Shown here: piece by piece, positions 36,497-44,391 of the stretch
How the letters are laid out: every line of letters begins with the position of its first letter
Position numbering within the stretch: position 1 is the stretch's first letter
Source: CAYGZQ01 sp964354375 [NCBI: uncultured Planctomycetota bacterium]
GTDB taxonomy: Bacteria; JAJVIF01; JAPKYR01
NCBI GenBank assembly: GCA_964354375.1
Contig: CAYGZQ010000015.1
Location: 4,809 to 68,463, forward strand
DNA length: 63,655 nt
Direction of reading: 5' to 3'
Position numbers and translations under genes: made by a program
The notes under the pieces: model-generated
Databases searched by the model: none
Told to the model about the DNA's origin: nothing
What the model saw: only the letters and a program-made list of their open reading frames with translations

Positions 36497-37408
36497 TCAT
36501 TCCACCTTGTCCAGAAACGCAGCCCCGAGAATTCCCGCATTCCCCCCGAGAGCCGATATCTCGACCTTCAGACGATCCTTGTGGGGCGTGATGAGGTGGT
36601 TCCTGAATGACCTCGAAAGCGAATTCTTGAATTCATCCCAGGCCCCCGTTATGCCGCCCGTGAGGATGACGGACCCGAGATCGAGAAGGTTCGCGGAGCT
36701 CGCGAGCACCACTCCGAGCTTGTGACCATACGCTTCCCAGGATTCCGTCGCTGCATTGTCCCCAGCTTTCGCGCGCTTGTGAATTTCCTTTGGTTCGACA
36801 GCATCGGCGAGTCGCGCCCTGATCCGGTAATCTTCCATCAGCCCCGCTTTCCCCACGTAGTGCTCAAGACATCCCAAGCCTCCTCCGGCACACTCCGGAC
36901 CGTCCGGCGTGTACGCCATCTGCCCGATCTCCCCCGCCATTCCTCTCGCGCCGCGGTACAGCCTTCCGCCGAGGACCAGCCCTCCGCCGATCCCGGTCCC
37001 GAGCGTCACAACGAGCATGTCTCTGATTCCCTCATGACCCCCGAAGAGATATTCTCCCCACGCCGCCGCGGTCGCGTCGTTCTCCGCGAACGCGGGCTTC
37101 CCGATGCCCTCGCTCAGCCTCTTCGCCAGCTCCAGATTCCTGACGCCCGGAAGGTTCGGGCTTTCGTAGACTATCCCGCGCTTCCCGTCGGTGAATCCCG
37201 CCATACCGGCGCCGACGATCGTGATCGAATCCCGCTCCATCCTGGATTCGGACACAAACTCAAGCGCGCCCTTCACAAGATGCGACCCGAAGTCCTTCGT
37301 CTTGAGGGCCGCGTCGGTCGCAAAGCTCCCCGTGGCGGCTATTTCGCCCTCATCGGACACGAGCGCGCATTTCACCAGCGTCCCGCCTATGTCGAGCGCG
37401 AGTCTCAC
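36497..37408 (-). CDS. ROK-family sugar kinase, altered zinc motif
   Basis: A protein of 303 residues, typical for ROK kinases without an HTH domain. It has the phosphate motif LALDIGGTLVK, catalytic Asp in AENDATAAA, and GTGIGGG. The ROK zinc motif CxCGxxGCxE appears as CAGGGLGCLE, so the second Cys is Gly. It probably phosphorylates glucose or another hexose with ATP. The start is GTG at 37408. TATAAT ends eight bases upstream and there is no ribosome-binding site, suggesting a leaderless mRNA. Confidence 0.85.
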   Translation of the reverse strand: MRLALDIGGTLVKCALVSDEGEIAATGSFATDAALKTKDFGSHLVKGALEFVSESRMERDSITIVGAGMAGFTDGKRGIVYESPNLPGVRNLELAKRLSEGIGKPAFAENDATAAAWGEYLFGGHEGIRDMLVVTLGTGIGGGLVLGGRLYRGARGMAGEIGQMAYTPDGPECAGGGLGCLEHYVGKAGLMEDYRIRARLADAVEPKEIHKRAKAGDNAATESWEAYGHKLGVVLASSANLLDLGSVILTGGITGAWDEFKNSLSRSFRNHLITPHKDRLKVEISALGGNAGILGAAFLDKVE

Positions 37409-37416
37409 GGCCGGTG

Positions 37417-37422
37417 ATTATA
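37417..37422 (-). promoter_or_regulatory. -10 box of the ROK kinase gene
   Basis: TATAAT on the minus strand, eight bases before the GTG start. The -35 element is not clear. Confidence 0.6.
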
Positions 37423-37499
37423 CACTCATGGGTAGCCCGAAGGTAAGCGAGAGAATGCGGGGACTGGCACCCAGCTTTGAAATCGTTCCTGCCGGGTGC

Positions 37500-37615
37500 G
37501 CCGCTTTTCTAAGCGGCATGCCATCGAAAAGAGCCGGCTGGAAAGCCGGCGGACCCGGAAGACTGTTCTCTCAACCTGCACACTGAAAACACCCCCGACC
37601 TTCTCGGTCGGGGGT
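37500..37615. other. Cluster of three hairpins in a divergent intergenic region
   Basis: Stem 1: GCCGCTT/AAGCGGC (37500-37517). Stem 2: GCCGGC/GCCGGC around a TGGAAA loop (37533-37550). Stem 3: ACCCCCGACC/GGTCGGGGGT (37591-37615), with GTTTTC after it when read leftwards. They lie between the ROK and mnmE genes, which are transcribed away from each other, so an ordinary gene terminator is not expected here. Confidence 0.6.
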
Positions 37616-37832
37616 GGCGGGCTTTCCGACCCGCTTCCCAATCTGGCACTTTTGGAGGTTGAGCCGGCCTCTATAGTATGTCGATGCTTTCCAACATTTC
37701 AGATTCCCGGAAATGCCTGCAGGTTCAGAGACCGTCGGGAATGATCCGCCCATCGAGCCTGACCTTACCTGGACCATTCCGTGAGGCACGACATAGCCCC
37801 CTTTTTCGGGTATCATGCCTTCGAATTGCACA

Positions 37833-39251
37833 ATGGAGAGCGGGTCCGACACGATTTTCGCCCTTGCCACTCCCTTGCCCCCTGTGCAGGGTTCGGGCAT
37901 CGCGATTGTGCGTCTGAGCGGACCGAATGCTTTTCCCATCGCGTCCAGGCTGGTCGGATCGGGGATTGAATCCAGCGAAATCCCCGACCGCGAATTCAGA
38001 ATTGCAGCGCTTGCGCACGGCGGAAAAGAAATCGATCATTCGGGAATTCTCGCGTTTCATTCGCCCCACTCCTACACCGGCGAGGACGTGATCGAGTTCC
38101 ATCTTCACGGCGGCCTTGCCGTGATAAGGGCCCTCGAGCGCGCCCTTATCGACCTCGGCGCACGACCCGCTCAGCCGGGCGAGTTCACCCGCAGGGCCTT
38201 CCTCAACGGACGCATGGACCTGCTTCAGGCGGAATCGGTGGCCTCGCTGATCGGCGCGTCCGGCGAGACCGCCCGGCGCGAGGCCCTTCGCCAGAGATCG
38301 GGAGCGCTCTCCGAAAAAATCCAGTCAATACGCTCCCGCCTGAGGGACATCCTCGGGAGACTTGAGGTCGACTTCGACTATCCCGAGGAGCGCGTCGACA
38401 GAATCGACACCGCCGAGGCAATCGGCTCGCTTGACCCGATCATCTCTGAGCTCGGGACGCTTCTGGACAGCTGGAAGACCGGACGGATTCTGGGTGGATT
38501 CCGGCTCGCTATCATCGGCCTTCCCAATGTCGGGAAATCGAGCCTCCTGAACGCGCTTTTACGGGAGGATCGCGCCATCGTCACCGCTTTCCCCGGAACC
38601 ACTCGCGACGTGGTGTCCGGCACTCTTTCGTTCGATGGGGTCCCGGCGGAGATTCTCGACACGGCCGGCATAAGGCTCCTCACGGAGAATATCGATCCGA
38701 TCGAGGCCGAGGGGATTATACGAAGCTGGCGCGAGGTCGAGCGCGCGCATTTGATCCTCATCGTTTTCGACACCAGCATCCCCCTCGACCGCGAGAATAT
38801 CGACCTCGTGCGCAAAACGCTGGAGATTGTCGAAGGTCCCGACGGATCGCGCGCGATTGTGCTGCTCGTGTCGAACAAGATCGACCTCACTCCAGCCTGG
38901 AATCCTCCCGGCATCGCCGCTCTTGTCGATTCTCCGAGCCTTCCGCATGTCTCGATCTCCGCGAAAACCGGCGAGGGCATCGAAAATCTGAGAGCCTGCG
39001 TGCGGGAGCTTCTGAACCTCGAAGTCGGTCCGGATGAGCTTCTTCTCACCGATTCGCGACATCTTTCACTTGTGAACGAAGCCCACGAAATCGTCGAGGA
39101 GGTCCGCCTTGGGCTTTCGGAGGCGGTCCCGCAGGACATAGCGGCAACCGAGCTGTGGGGAGCGGATCGCGCCCTGGGACGCCTCCTGGGTGAAGGCATC
39201 GGGGCCGCCGATCTTGACGATATTTTCAGTAGGTTCTGCGTCGGAAAATAG
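37833..39251 (+). CDS. mnmE: tRNA modification GTPase MnmE
   Basis: A protein of 472 residues, close to the usual 450-470. N-terminal formyl-THF-binding domain (SGIAIVRLSGPNA, HGG, PGEFTRRAFLNGRMDLLQAE), helical domain and inserted G domain with P-loop GLPNVGKSS, TTRD, DTAG and NKID. The C-terminal FCVGK supplies the catalytic Cys. With MnmG it adds the 5-(carboxymethyl)aminomethyl group to wobble uridine of tRNAs. The start is taken at the ATG at 37833; one 18 bases earlier is possible. TATCAT at 37811-37816 is a likely -10. Confidence 0.97.
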   Translation: MESGSDTIFALATPLPPVQGSGIAIVRLSGPNAFPIASRLVGSGIESSEIPDREFRIAALAHGGKEIDHSGILAFHSPHSYTGEDVIEFHLHGGLAVIRALERALIDLGARPAQPGEFTRRAFLNGRMDLLQAESVASLIGASGETARREALRQRSGALSEKIQSIRSRLRDILGRLEVDFDYPEERVDRIDTAEAIGSLDPIISELGTLLDSWKTGRILGGFRLAIIGLPNVGKSSLLNALLREDRAIVTAFPGTTRDVVSGTLSFDGVPAEILDTAGIRLLTENIDPIEAEGIIRSWREVERAHLILIVFDTSIPLDRENIDLVRKTLEIVEGPDGSRAIVLLVSNKIDLTPAWNPPGIAALVDSPSLPHVSISAKTGEGIENLRACVRELLNLEVGPDELLLTDSRHLSLVNEAHEIVEEVRLGLSEAVPQDIAATELWGADRALGRLLGEGIGAADLDDIFSRFCVGK

Positions 39252-39254
39252 CCG

Positions 39255-40736
39255 ATGAAACCGCTCTCCCTGAAAATAGCTATTCTGCTTTCGGTGACGC
39301 TTCTCGCCTTCATGGTGCCCGGCGGGGCCCGCGCATCGGAACCAATCACGATCACCATGCTCACGCTGGATGATCGCCCGCCCAACAACCTTTTCCTGAA
39401 GCAGCTTGCCGCGATCGCCGGGATCGATCTCGTCGCAGAGTTTGACCCTTCCGCGGCGTCGACCGCCGATTGTGTCTCGCTGAACGCCGCTGTTGCCGGA
39501 TCGCTCGTCGGCTCCCGATCCGCGGACCCGTCCACTCTCGTCCCGCCTTCCGTGCGGCCGGACGCGCTGATCCATTTCGCGGTACCGCGCGTCGAGCCGA
39601 CCGTCCTCGAACAGGCCAAAGCATCGGAATACTCCCAAGTCCGACAGGCGCTTCAGGATCCGGACATCCAGCGAGCAGTTCTCGCCGCCATACAAACCGA
39701 CAGCGCCATTGAAAACGATCCCTATCTCGCATCCTACGCGGACCGCATGAAGGGCTGGCTCGATTTTCTCGGCAGGGCGAACTACGATCCGAACCGGCTG
39801 CTGATAACCCTCGACGACAACCGTCCGGGACCGCTCTCGGACGGGCTGAAAATCCTCTTTGGACGATTCTCAAATTTTGTATATGACGGCACCGATGAAG
39901 GCATGATGCTTCTTCTGGCCAGAGCGCTCAGGGAACGTCAGGACCGCGCTTCGCTTCCCACCACGTGCTGCGTTGTCTGGACCGACTCCGAGGGTATGCT
40001 GTCCGTTCAGCCGTTCGAAAGCGCCATGCCTGTCGAGAATGTCCTGACGATGTCAAGATGGGTCGGAGTCAGAGTATCGCCCAATTGCGAGCTTTATGAG
40101 CCCTGGCGGCCAATGCTCTGGATTCACGATTCATCCGCCGACGAGACCCACGTGCCGGACAGGATCAGGTCGGTGTCGGAGCAAATCGGCGACCGGCCTG
40201 TTATCGTGGCCGACATCGCGCGTCCGAACGGCGGCGATCCCGCGCTGATCGACACTTGGGCCTCAGGCGCGACCCCGCCGGGACTCGTCGGCTATCTCGG
40301 CTGGAACACATCCTCCAACACGCTCGGCTCGGCGATGGCCCTCTGGACCGCCGTGGACTTCGCCTGGTGGCATTCCTCCGATCCCGAGGGAGTCCGCGCC
40401 GGGATTGAGACATTCCTCTGGTCGCGATTCCTTGACGATTATCTCTACCAGAGAATCGTCCGGTCGGAAGTCACCGATATTCTCAGGTCCGAAAATGTCG
40501 ATCCATATCGCATCGCTCCCGAAGAGGCAGCCGATGTCGCCGAGTCGATCGCTCGGAGGCTCTCGGAGCTCTGGATCGAGACCGGCGAGCCGCTCGCGAT
40601 CCCGCTGCGCTTCGTCGACCCGGTCAGTCATACGAGCTTTGTCGTGGAGCTGCCCTGGAACCGTTTGTTCGAGATCGCCCTGTACCCCACCGACGACCGC
40701 GGCATCCTTCCCGTCATAAGGCCCATCGAGCACTGA
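39255..40736 (+). CDS. DUF4127 family secreted protein
   Basis: A protein of 493 residues. Signal peptide to about residue 27 (GGARASE). Family hallmarks are LTLDDRPPN near the mature N-terminus, LDDNRPG in the middle and GYLGWNTSSNTLGSA late. DUF4127 proteins have no established function. It starts three bases after the mnmE stop, so it is translationally coupled to it, which is an unexpected partner for a secreted protein and probably only a shared transcript. Confidence 0.82.
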   Translation: MKPLSLKIAILLSVTLLAFMVPGGARASEPITITMLTLDDRPPNNLFLKQLAAIAGIDLVAEFDPSAASTADCVSLNAAVAGSLVGSRSADPSTLVPPSVRPDALIHFAVPRVEPTVLEQAKASEYSQVRQALQDPDIQRAVLAAIQTDSAIENDPYLASYADRMKGWLDFLGRANYDPNRLLITLDDNRPGPLSDGLKILFGRFSNFVYDGTDEGMMLLLARALRERQDRASLPTTCCVVWTDSEGMLSVQPFESAMPVENVLTMSRWVGVRVSPNCELYEPWRPMLWIHDSSADETHVPDRIRSVSEQIGDRPVIVADIARPNGGDPALIDTWASGATPPGLVGYLGWNTSSNTLGSAMALWTAVDFAWWHSSDPEGVRAGIETFLWSRFLDDYLYQRIVRSEVTDILRSENVDPYRIAPEEAADVAESIARRLSELWIETGEPLAIPLRFVDPVSHTSFVVELPWNRLFEIALYPTDDRGILPVIRPIEH

Positions 40737-40763
40737 TCCCAAATCCCCGGTGCAGATTCCGAT

Positions 40764-40792
40764 TTCACCGCCGCTCCGCCTGATGCTATACT
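40764..40792 (+). promoter_or_regulatory. Promoter of the ChaN-like gene
   Basis: TTCACC (40764-40769), 17-base spacer, TATACT (40787-40792). The -10 box ends seven bases before the ATG at 40800. Confidence 0.6.
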
Positions 40793-40799
40793 TCGCCGC

Positions 40800-41771
40800 A
40801 TGAAAAAGACATTCGCACTTTCAGCGGTATTATTTTTCGTCATCATGGCGGCACCGGCTTTCGCGGACAGCCCGATCCTGCCGCACCGCGTGATCGATGC
40901 GCAGACCCAAGCGGTCATCGATTTCGAGGGCCTGTTGTCGCGATGCGCGGGCGCCGATGTGGTCACGCTGGGCGAAAACCATGACGATCCCGCGACCCAT
41001 CTTGCCGAGCTCGCCATGCTGGAGGGTCTTTACAGGCTGCACGGCGACGTGGTTCTGTCGCTGGAGATGTTCGAGCGCGATGTGCAGCCCCTTGTGGACG
41101 GCTACCTGAGCGGGGATATCTTCGAGGAGGTCTTTCTTACCCAGAGCCGCCCCTGGTCGAGCTACGACACCGACTATCGGCCAATGGTGGAGTTCGCCCG
41201 CGAGAACAACCTGCCCGTGATCGCGGCCAATGTGCCCCGGCAGCTCGCGTCCCATGTCACCGAGGCCGGGATGGATAATGCCGATTTCTCGGACGAGGAA
41301 AAACCATTCATGGCTCGGACATTCGAGGCGCCGCAGGATGCGTACTGGGAGGCCTTCGCCGCCACAATGCGCATGCCCGGAATGGAGCAGATGGGCGTCA
41401 CCGAGCAGACCATCCAGTGGTACTACCAGGCCCAGGTCCTTAAGGACGAGACGATGGCCGAGTCGGTCGCAATGGCTTCAGAGCAGCACCCGGACGGCAT
41501 CGTCTATCACGTCACCGGCGCTTTCCATACGGCGGATTTCCTCGGGACGTTCGCGCGCATCAGGAGAGACCTGCCCGACGCGGATTGTGTGTCGATTCTC
41601 GTGCTGCCGGTCGACGACCTTCTCGCGCCGTTACCCGAGGACACTCCCAAAGCGGACTATTGGATTCTCGTCCTCGCTCCGAAACTCGAGGAAAGCGAAA
41701 TGCCCGAGATGCCTCAGATGCCCCCTATGCCGGGGATGTCGAGCACGCCTCCCGAATCGGAAGGGGAATAG
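40800..41771 (+). CDS. ChaN-like heme-binding/Tiki-superfamily secreted protein
   Basis: A protein of 323 residues. Signal peptide to about residue 22 (APAFADS). The core has the ChaN/Tiki signature: VTLGENHDDPATH near residue 55, LSLEMFERD, and the late YHVTGAFHTADF with conserved His. ChaN-type proteins bind heme or act as metal-dependent hydrolases. The last 25 residues are a Met/Pro-rich repeat (MPQMPPMPGM), unusual for the family and a possible copper-binding tail. The gene appears leaderless. Confidence 0.8.
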   Translation: MKKTFALSAVLFFVIMAAPAFADSPILPHRVIDAQTQAVIDFEGLLSRCAGADVVTLGENHDDPATHLAELAMLEGLYRLHGDVVLSLEMFERDVQPLVDGYLSGDIFEEVFLTQSRPWSSYDTDYRPMVEFARENNLPVIAANVPRQLASHVTEAGMDNADFSDEEKPFMARTFEAPQDAYWEAFAATMRMPGMEQMGVTEQTIQWYYQAQVLKDETMAESVAMASEQHPDGIVYHVTGAFHTADFLGTFARIRRDLPDADCVSILVLPVDDLLAPLPEDTPKADYWILVLAPKLEESEMPEMPQMPPMPGMSSTPPESEGE

Positions 41772-41795
41772 ACAAGACCTGCGAATCGGGCACCC

Positions 41796-42992
41796 ATGAC
41801 CCATCCAGACATCAAGACCAAGCCGGCCGTCCCGGTCACCGTCGTTCTGCTGGGAGTCGTCAGCTTCCTGAACGACTTCTCCAGCGAGATGATCTACCCG
41901 CTGCTTCCGGTGTTCCTCTCGACCGTCCTCGGAGCCGGAGCCGTTGCGCTCGGCGTCATCGAAGGATTCGCGGAGTTCATCGCGTCCACGCTCAAGATCG
42001 TGTCGGGCATATGGTCCGACCGGATACCGAGACGAAAACCGCTTTTGATGGCCGGTTACAGCGTATCCGCGCTGCTGAGACCCCTCATCGGCATTGCAGG
42101 GTCCTGGCCGGTGATGTTCGTCTTCCGACTCGGCGACCGCGTCGGCAAGGGCATCCGCACATCGCCGCGCGACGCGCTCATCGCCGATGTCACCGATGAG
42201 CGCTCGCGAGGAAGAGCATTCGGTCTCCAGCGGGCGATGGATCACGCGGGCGCCGTGATCGGACCCCTCGTCGCAACCGGACTTCTCATCCTCGGCTTGA
42301 ACCTTCGCCATGTTTTCCTCCTTGCGTTCATCCCTTCCGTTTTCATCATCGCGATTCTCATCTTCGGAGTTCGCGAAAAGGCGCGCGCCCACGTAACGGA
42401 GGGGCGACTCGATCTCGTCCGCCACTGGAGAGACCTCGGCGGCGGGTTCCATCGGATTCTCATTGCACTGGGCATTTTCACTCTGGGAAATTCGACCGAC
42501 GCTTTTCTGCTCCTGCGACTGTCGAATGCGGGCGTCTCGACCGAATGGATCGCGTTGCTGTGGTCGATGCATCATGTCGTCAAGGTCGCCGCGACCAGCC
42601 TTGGAGGATGGCTGTCGGACCACATCGGACGTCGCCCCCTGGTCATCACGGGCTGGATCTGGTACGCGCTTATCTACATCGCGTTCGGCCTCATTCATTC
42701 GCCCGCAGGACTTATCGCGATTTTCCTTTTGTACGGCATCTATTTCGGCCTGACCGAGCCGACGGAGAAAGCCTGGGTCGCCGACCTCGCCCCGCAGAAG
42801 CTCCGAGCGGAGGCGTTCGGATGGTACAACGGCGTGATCGGGATCGCCGCGCTCCCCGCAAGCGTCCTTTTCGGAGCTCTTTGGGCGGTCAAGGGTCCGC
42901 TGCTCGCTTTCTCGGTCGGATCCGCGCTCGCTTTGGCAGCCGCGTTTGTCCTCATGACCGTCCCGTCAAAGGTGCCGCTGAAAGAATCCTAG
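41796..42992 (+). CDS. MFS transporter
   Basis: A protein of 398 residues with about 12 membrane helices. Motifs include FLNDFSSEMIYPLLPVFL in helix 1, SDRIPRRKPLL as motif A, GDRVGKGIRTSPRDALIAD and WLSDHIGRRPLV. The RTSPRDALIAD segment is typical of a bacterial MFS branch of unknown substrate. It follows the ChaN-like gene by 24 bases and may share its transcript. Confidence 0.88.
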   Translation: MTHPDIKTKPAVPVTVVLLGVVSFLNDFSSEMIYPLLPVFLSTVLGAGAVALGVIEGFAEFIASTLKIVSGIWSDRIPRRKPLLMAGYSVSALLRPLIGIAGSWPVMFVFRLGDRVGKGIRTSPRDALIADVTDERSRGRAFGLQRAMDHAGAVIGPLVATGLLILGLNLRHVFLLAFIPSVFIIAILIFGVREKARAHVTEGRLDLVRHWRDLGGGFHRILIALGIFTLGNSTDAFLLLRLSNAGVSTEWIALLWSMHHVVKVAATSLGGWLSDHIGRRPLVITGWIWYALIYIAFGLIHSPAGLIAIFLLYGIYFGLTEPTEKAWVADLAPQKLRAEAFGWYNGVIGIAALPASVLFGALWAVKGPLLAFSVGSALALAAAFVLMTVPSKVPLKES

Positions 42993-43012
42993 CAAGGGTA
43001 TCGCCGATGTGG

Positions 43013-43032
43013 GGCAGCCTTTCCAGGCTGCC
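43013..43032. repeat. Mini hairpin with TTTCCA loop
   Basis: GGCAGCC/GGCTGCC stem with loop TTTCCA. The loop is the reverse complement of the TGGAAA loops at 19006-19011 and 37539-37544, although the stems differ. Confidence 0.65.
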
Positions 43033-43096
43033 ATTCGTAACGCACAGAAATGGCGTTTCCTCAATCGGAATTATCGGGAAAAATTCTCCGACATAT

Positions 43097-43127
43097 TGAC
43101 ACATCCCCCCCCCGGTATGTTATAATG
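43097..43127 (+). promoter_or_regulatory. Sigma70-type promoter with C9 spacer tract
   Basis: TTGACA (43097-43102) and TATAAT (43122-43127) are both perfect consensus boxes, but the spacer is 19 bases and contains nine consecutive C (43106-43114). It drives the lipoprotein gene at 43196. Confidence 0.8.
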
Positions 43128-43195
43128 TCATTATCGCAGTAGGATAAGGCTGCCCCCCTGAAGTGTGAGGAGGACGGAGGAAGGAGGGTTCCTGA

Positions 43196-44359
43196 ATGTC
43201 TCGTCTATTTCTTCCGGTCATCATTGTGATGATGGTCTTGGGGTGCGCTCGGAGCTCCCAGAGTCCGACCGCGCCGGACTCTCAGAGTCCCACCGGCTTG
43301 GAGGGAACACATCAAACAGGCATCGCTGATGGTCCGTATCGTCTGTGGGGAGAATACAGGTTTTATTTCAACGCGGCTCACGATCGTGCGGATGTAGTCC
43401 CGCGACGCCAGGCGCGGCTCCATCTGAATGCGCTCAAGTTCCTTGAGAGTTACTGCACGGATTGTGTTCAGATCATGGGAATCAAGAACAACGGCGACAG
43501 CACGATCGATCTGACGGTCAAGATCAGACATCCGTTTCCCGGGCATCCGGAGTACACGGGATTCGACGTCAAGGGGATCATCATGTTCAACGGGTCACTC
43601 GAATTCCCGTACAATTCACAAGGGTGGCTGCCATGGACAAAGCCATGCATAGTGTCATGGAGGGAGCTTGGCGACCCCGAAGTGCTCAGCCCGGATGGCT
43701 ACACTCCTCGATGGAGTCCTTCGTACGAATCCGGAAGCGATCTTCCGATTTTCAACTACTGGGAGGGAAAGTACGCAAAAGGCGAGCCAAACGCAAAAGT
43801 AAATGCATACCTGGATTTTTACTCTGTGCCGGAGAGGCACATGTTTCTTTCGGACGCGGAAGTGACGAGGACCTATCGAATATGGCTCCCATACGGTGAG
43901 GAGGTCGTTGCTGGATACGCGGTGGAAGCGTGCTGGGAGCCTCCGCTGGTTACACCGGTGAAGAACCCGATTGAGGATTTCCCCGTGAGCGCGAATCAGC
44001 CCGAGGCCTATCATTTCAAGTTCATTGTCAACAACGGGGAAGTAATCACCGATCCGGAGAACTGCTGCGGGAAGAACGAGGACTGCACGGATCTGAGAAT
44101 CGATAGGCAGCACTGGTATGGTCCAGTAGCGGACAGCGTAATGATCTGCTATCCGAGCGGATCGTCTTCGATACGATGGCTGTTTCCGTGCGGAGGGTCG
44201 TACCTTGGCTCGGTGTTCCCGCAGGAATACTCCTTCGACGCAGACTACTACGACGATGCGTCTTACCGCCTATTGGCTGTAGTCTACGTGGGCGATCCTG
44301 CAGATGGACAGTTCAACAGGGCTTACGATGTCTTTGACTTCGTGATAGACAGACCTTGA
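43196..44359 (+). CDS. Lipoprotein consisting mainly of the shared N-terminal module
   Basis: A protein of 387 residues. Lipid Cys17 (MMVLGC). It carries the module of the large propeller lipoproteins (YRLWGEYRF, HLNALKFLE, CTDC, IRHPF, GFDVKGI, SPDGYTPRW, GYAVEACW) but ends with only about 100 extra residues (ENCCGKNEDC, FDADYYDDASYRLL) and no propeller. It is therefore the minimal family member. AAGGAGG precedes the ATG. The 510-residue lipoprotein gene starts 32 bases downstream, in the same transcript. The sequence looks less GC-rich than its neighbours. Confidence 0.78.
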   Translation: MSRLFLPVIIVMMVLGCARSSQSPTAPDSQSPTGLEGTHQTGIADGPYRLWGEYRFYFNAAHDRADVVPRRQARLHLNALKFLESYCTDCVQIMGIKNNGDSTIDLTVKIRHPFPGHPEYTGFDVKGIIMFNGSLEFPYNSQGWLPWTKPCIVSWRELGDPEVLSPDGYTPRWSPSYESGSDLPIFNYWEGKYAKGEPNAKVNAYLDFYSVPERHMFLSDAEVTRTYRIWLPYGEEVVAGYAVEACWEPPLVTPVKNPIEDFPVSANQPEAYHFKFIVNNGEVITDPENCCGKNEDCTDLRIDRQHWYGPVADSVMICYPSGSSSIRWLFPCGGSYLGSVFPQEYSFDADYYDDASYRLLAVVYVGDPADGQFNRAYDVFDFVIDRP

Positions 44360-44391
44360 CGGACTCTTTAAGAGAAAAGGAGAGAGACGCG

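Noticed and set aside
40800-42992. MFS gene at 41796 as a heme exporter because of the ChaN-like neighbour
   Set aside because: No heme-specific motif in the transporter; adjacency alone does not support the substrate.
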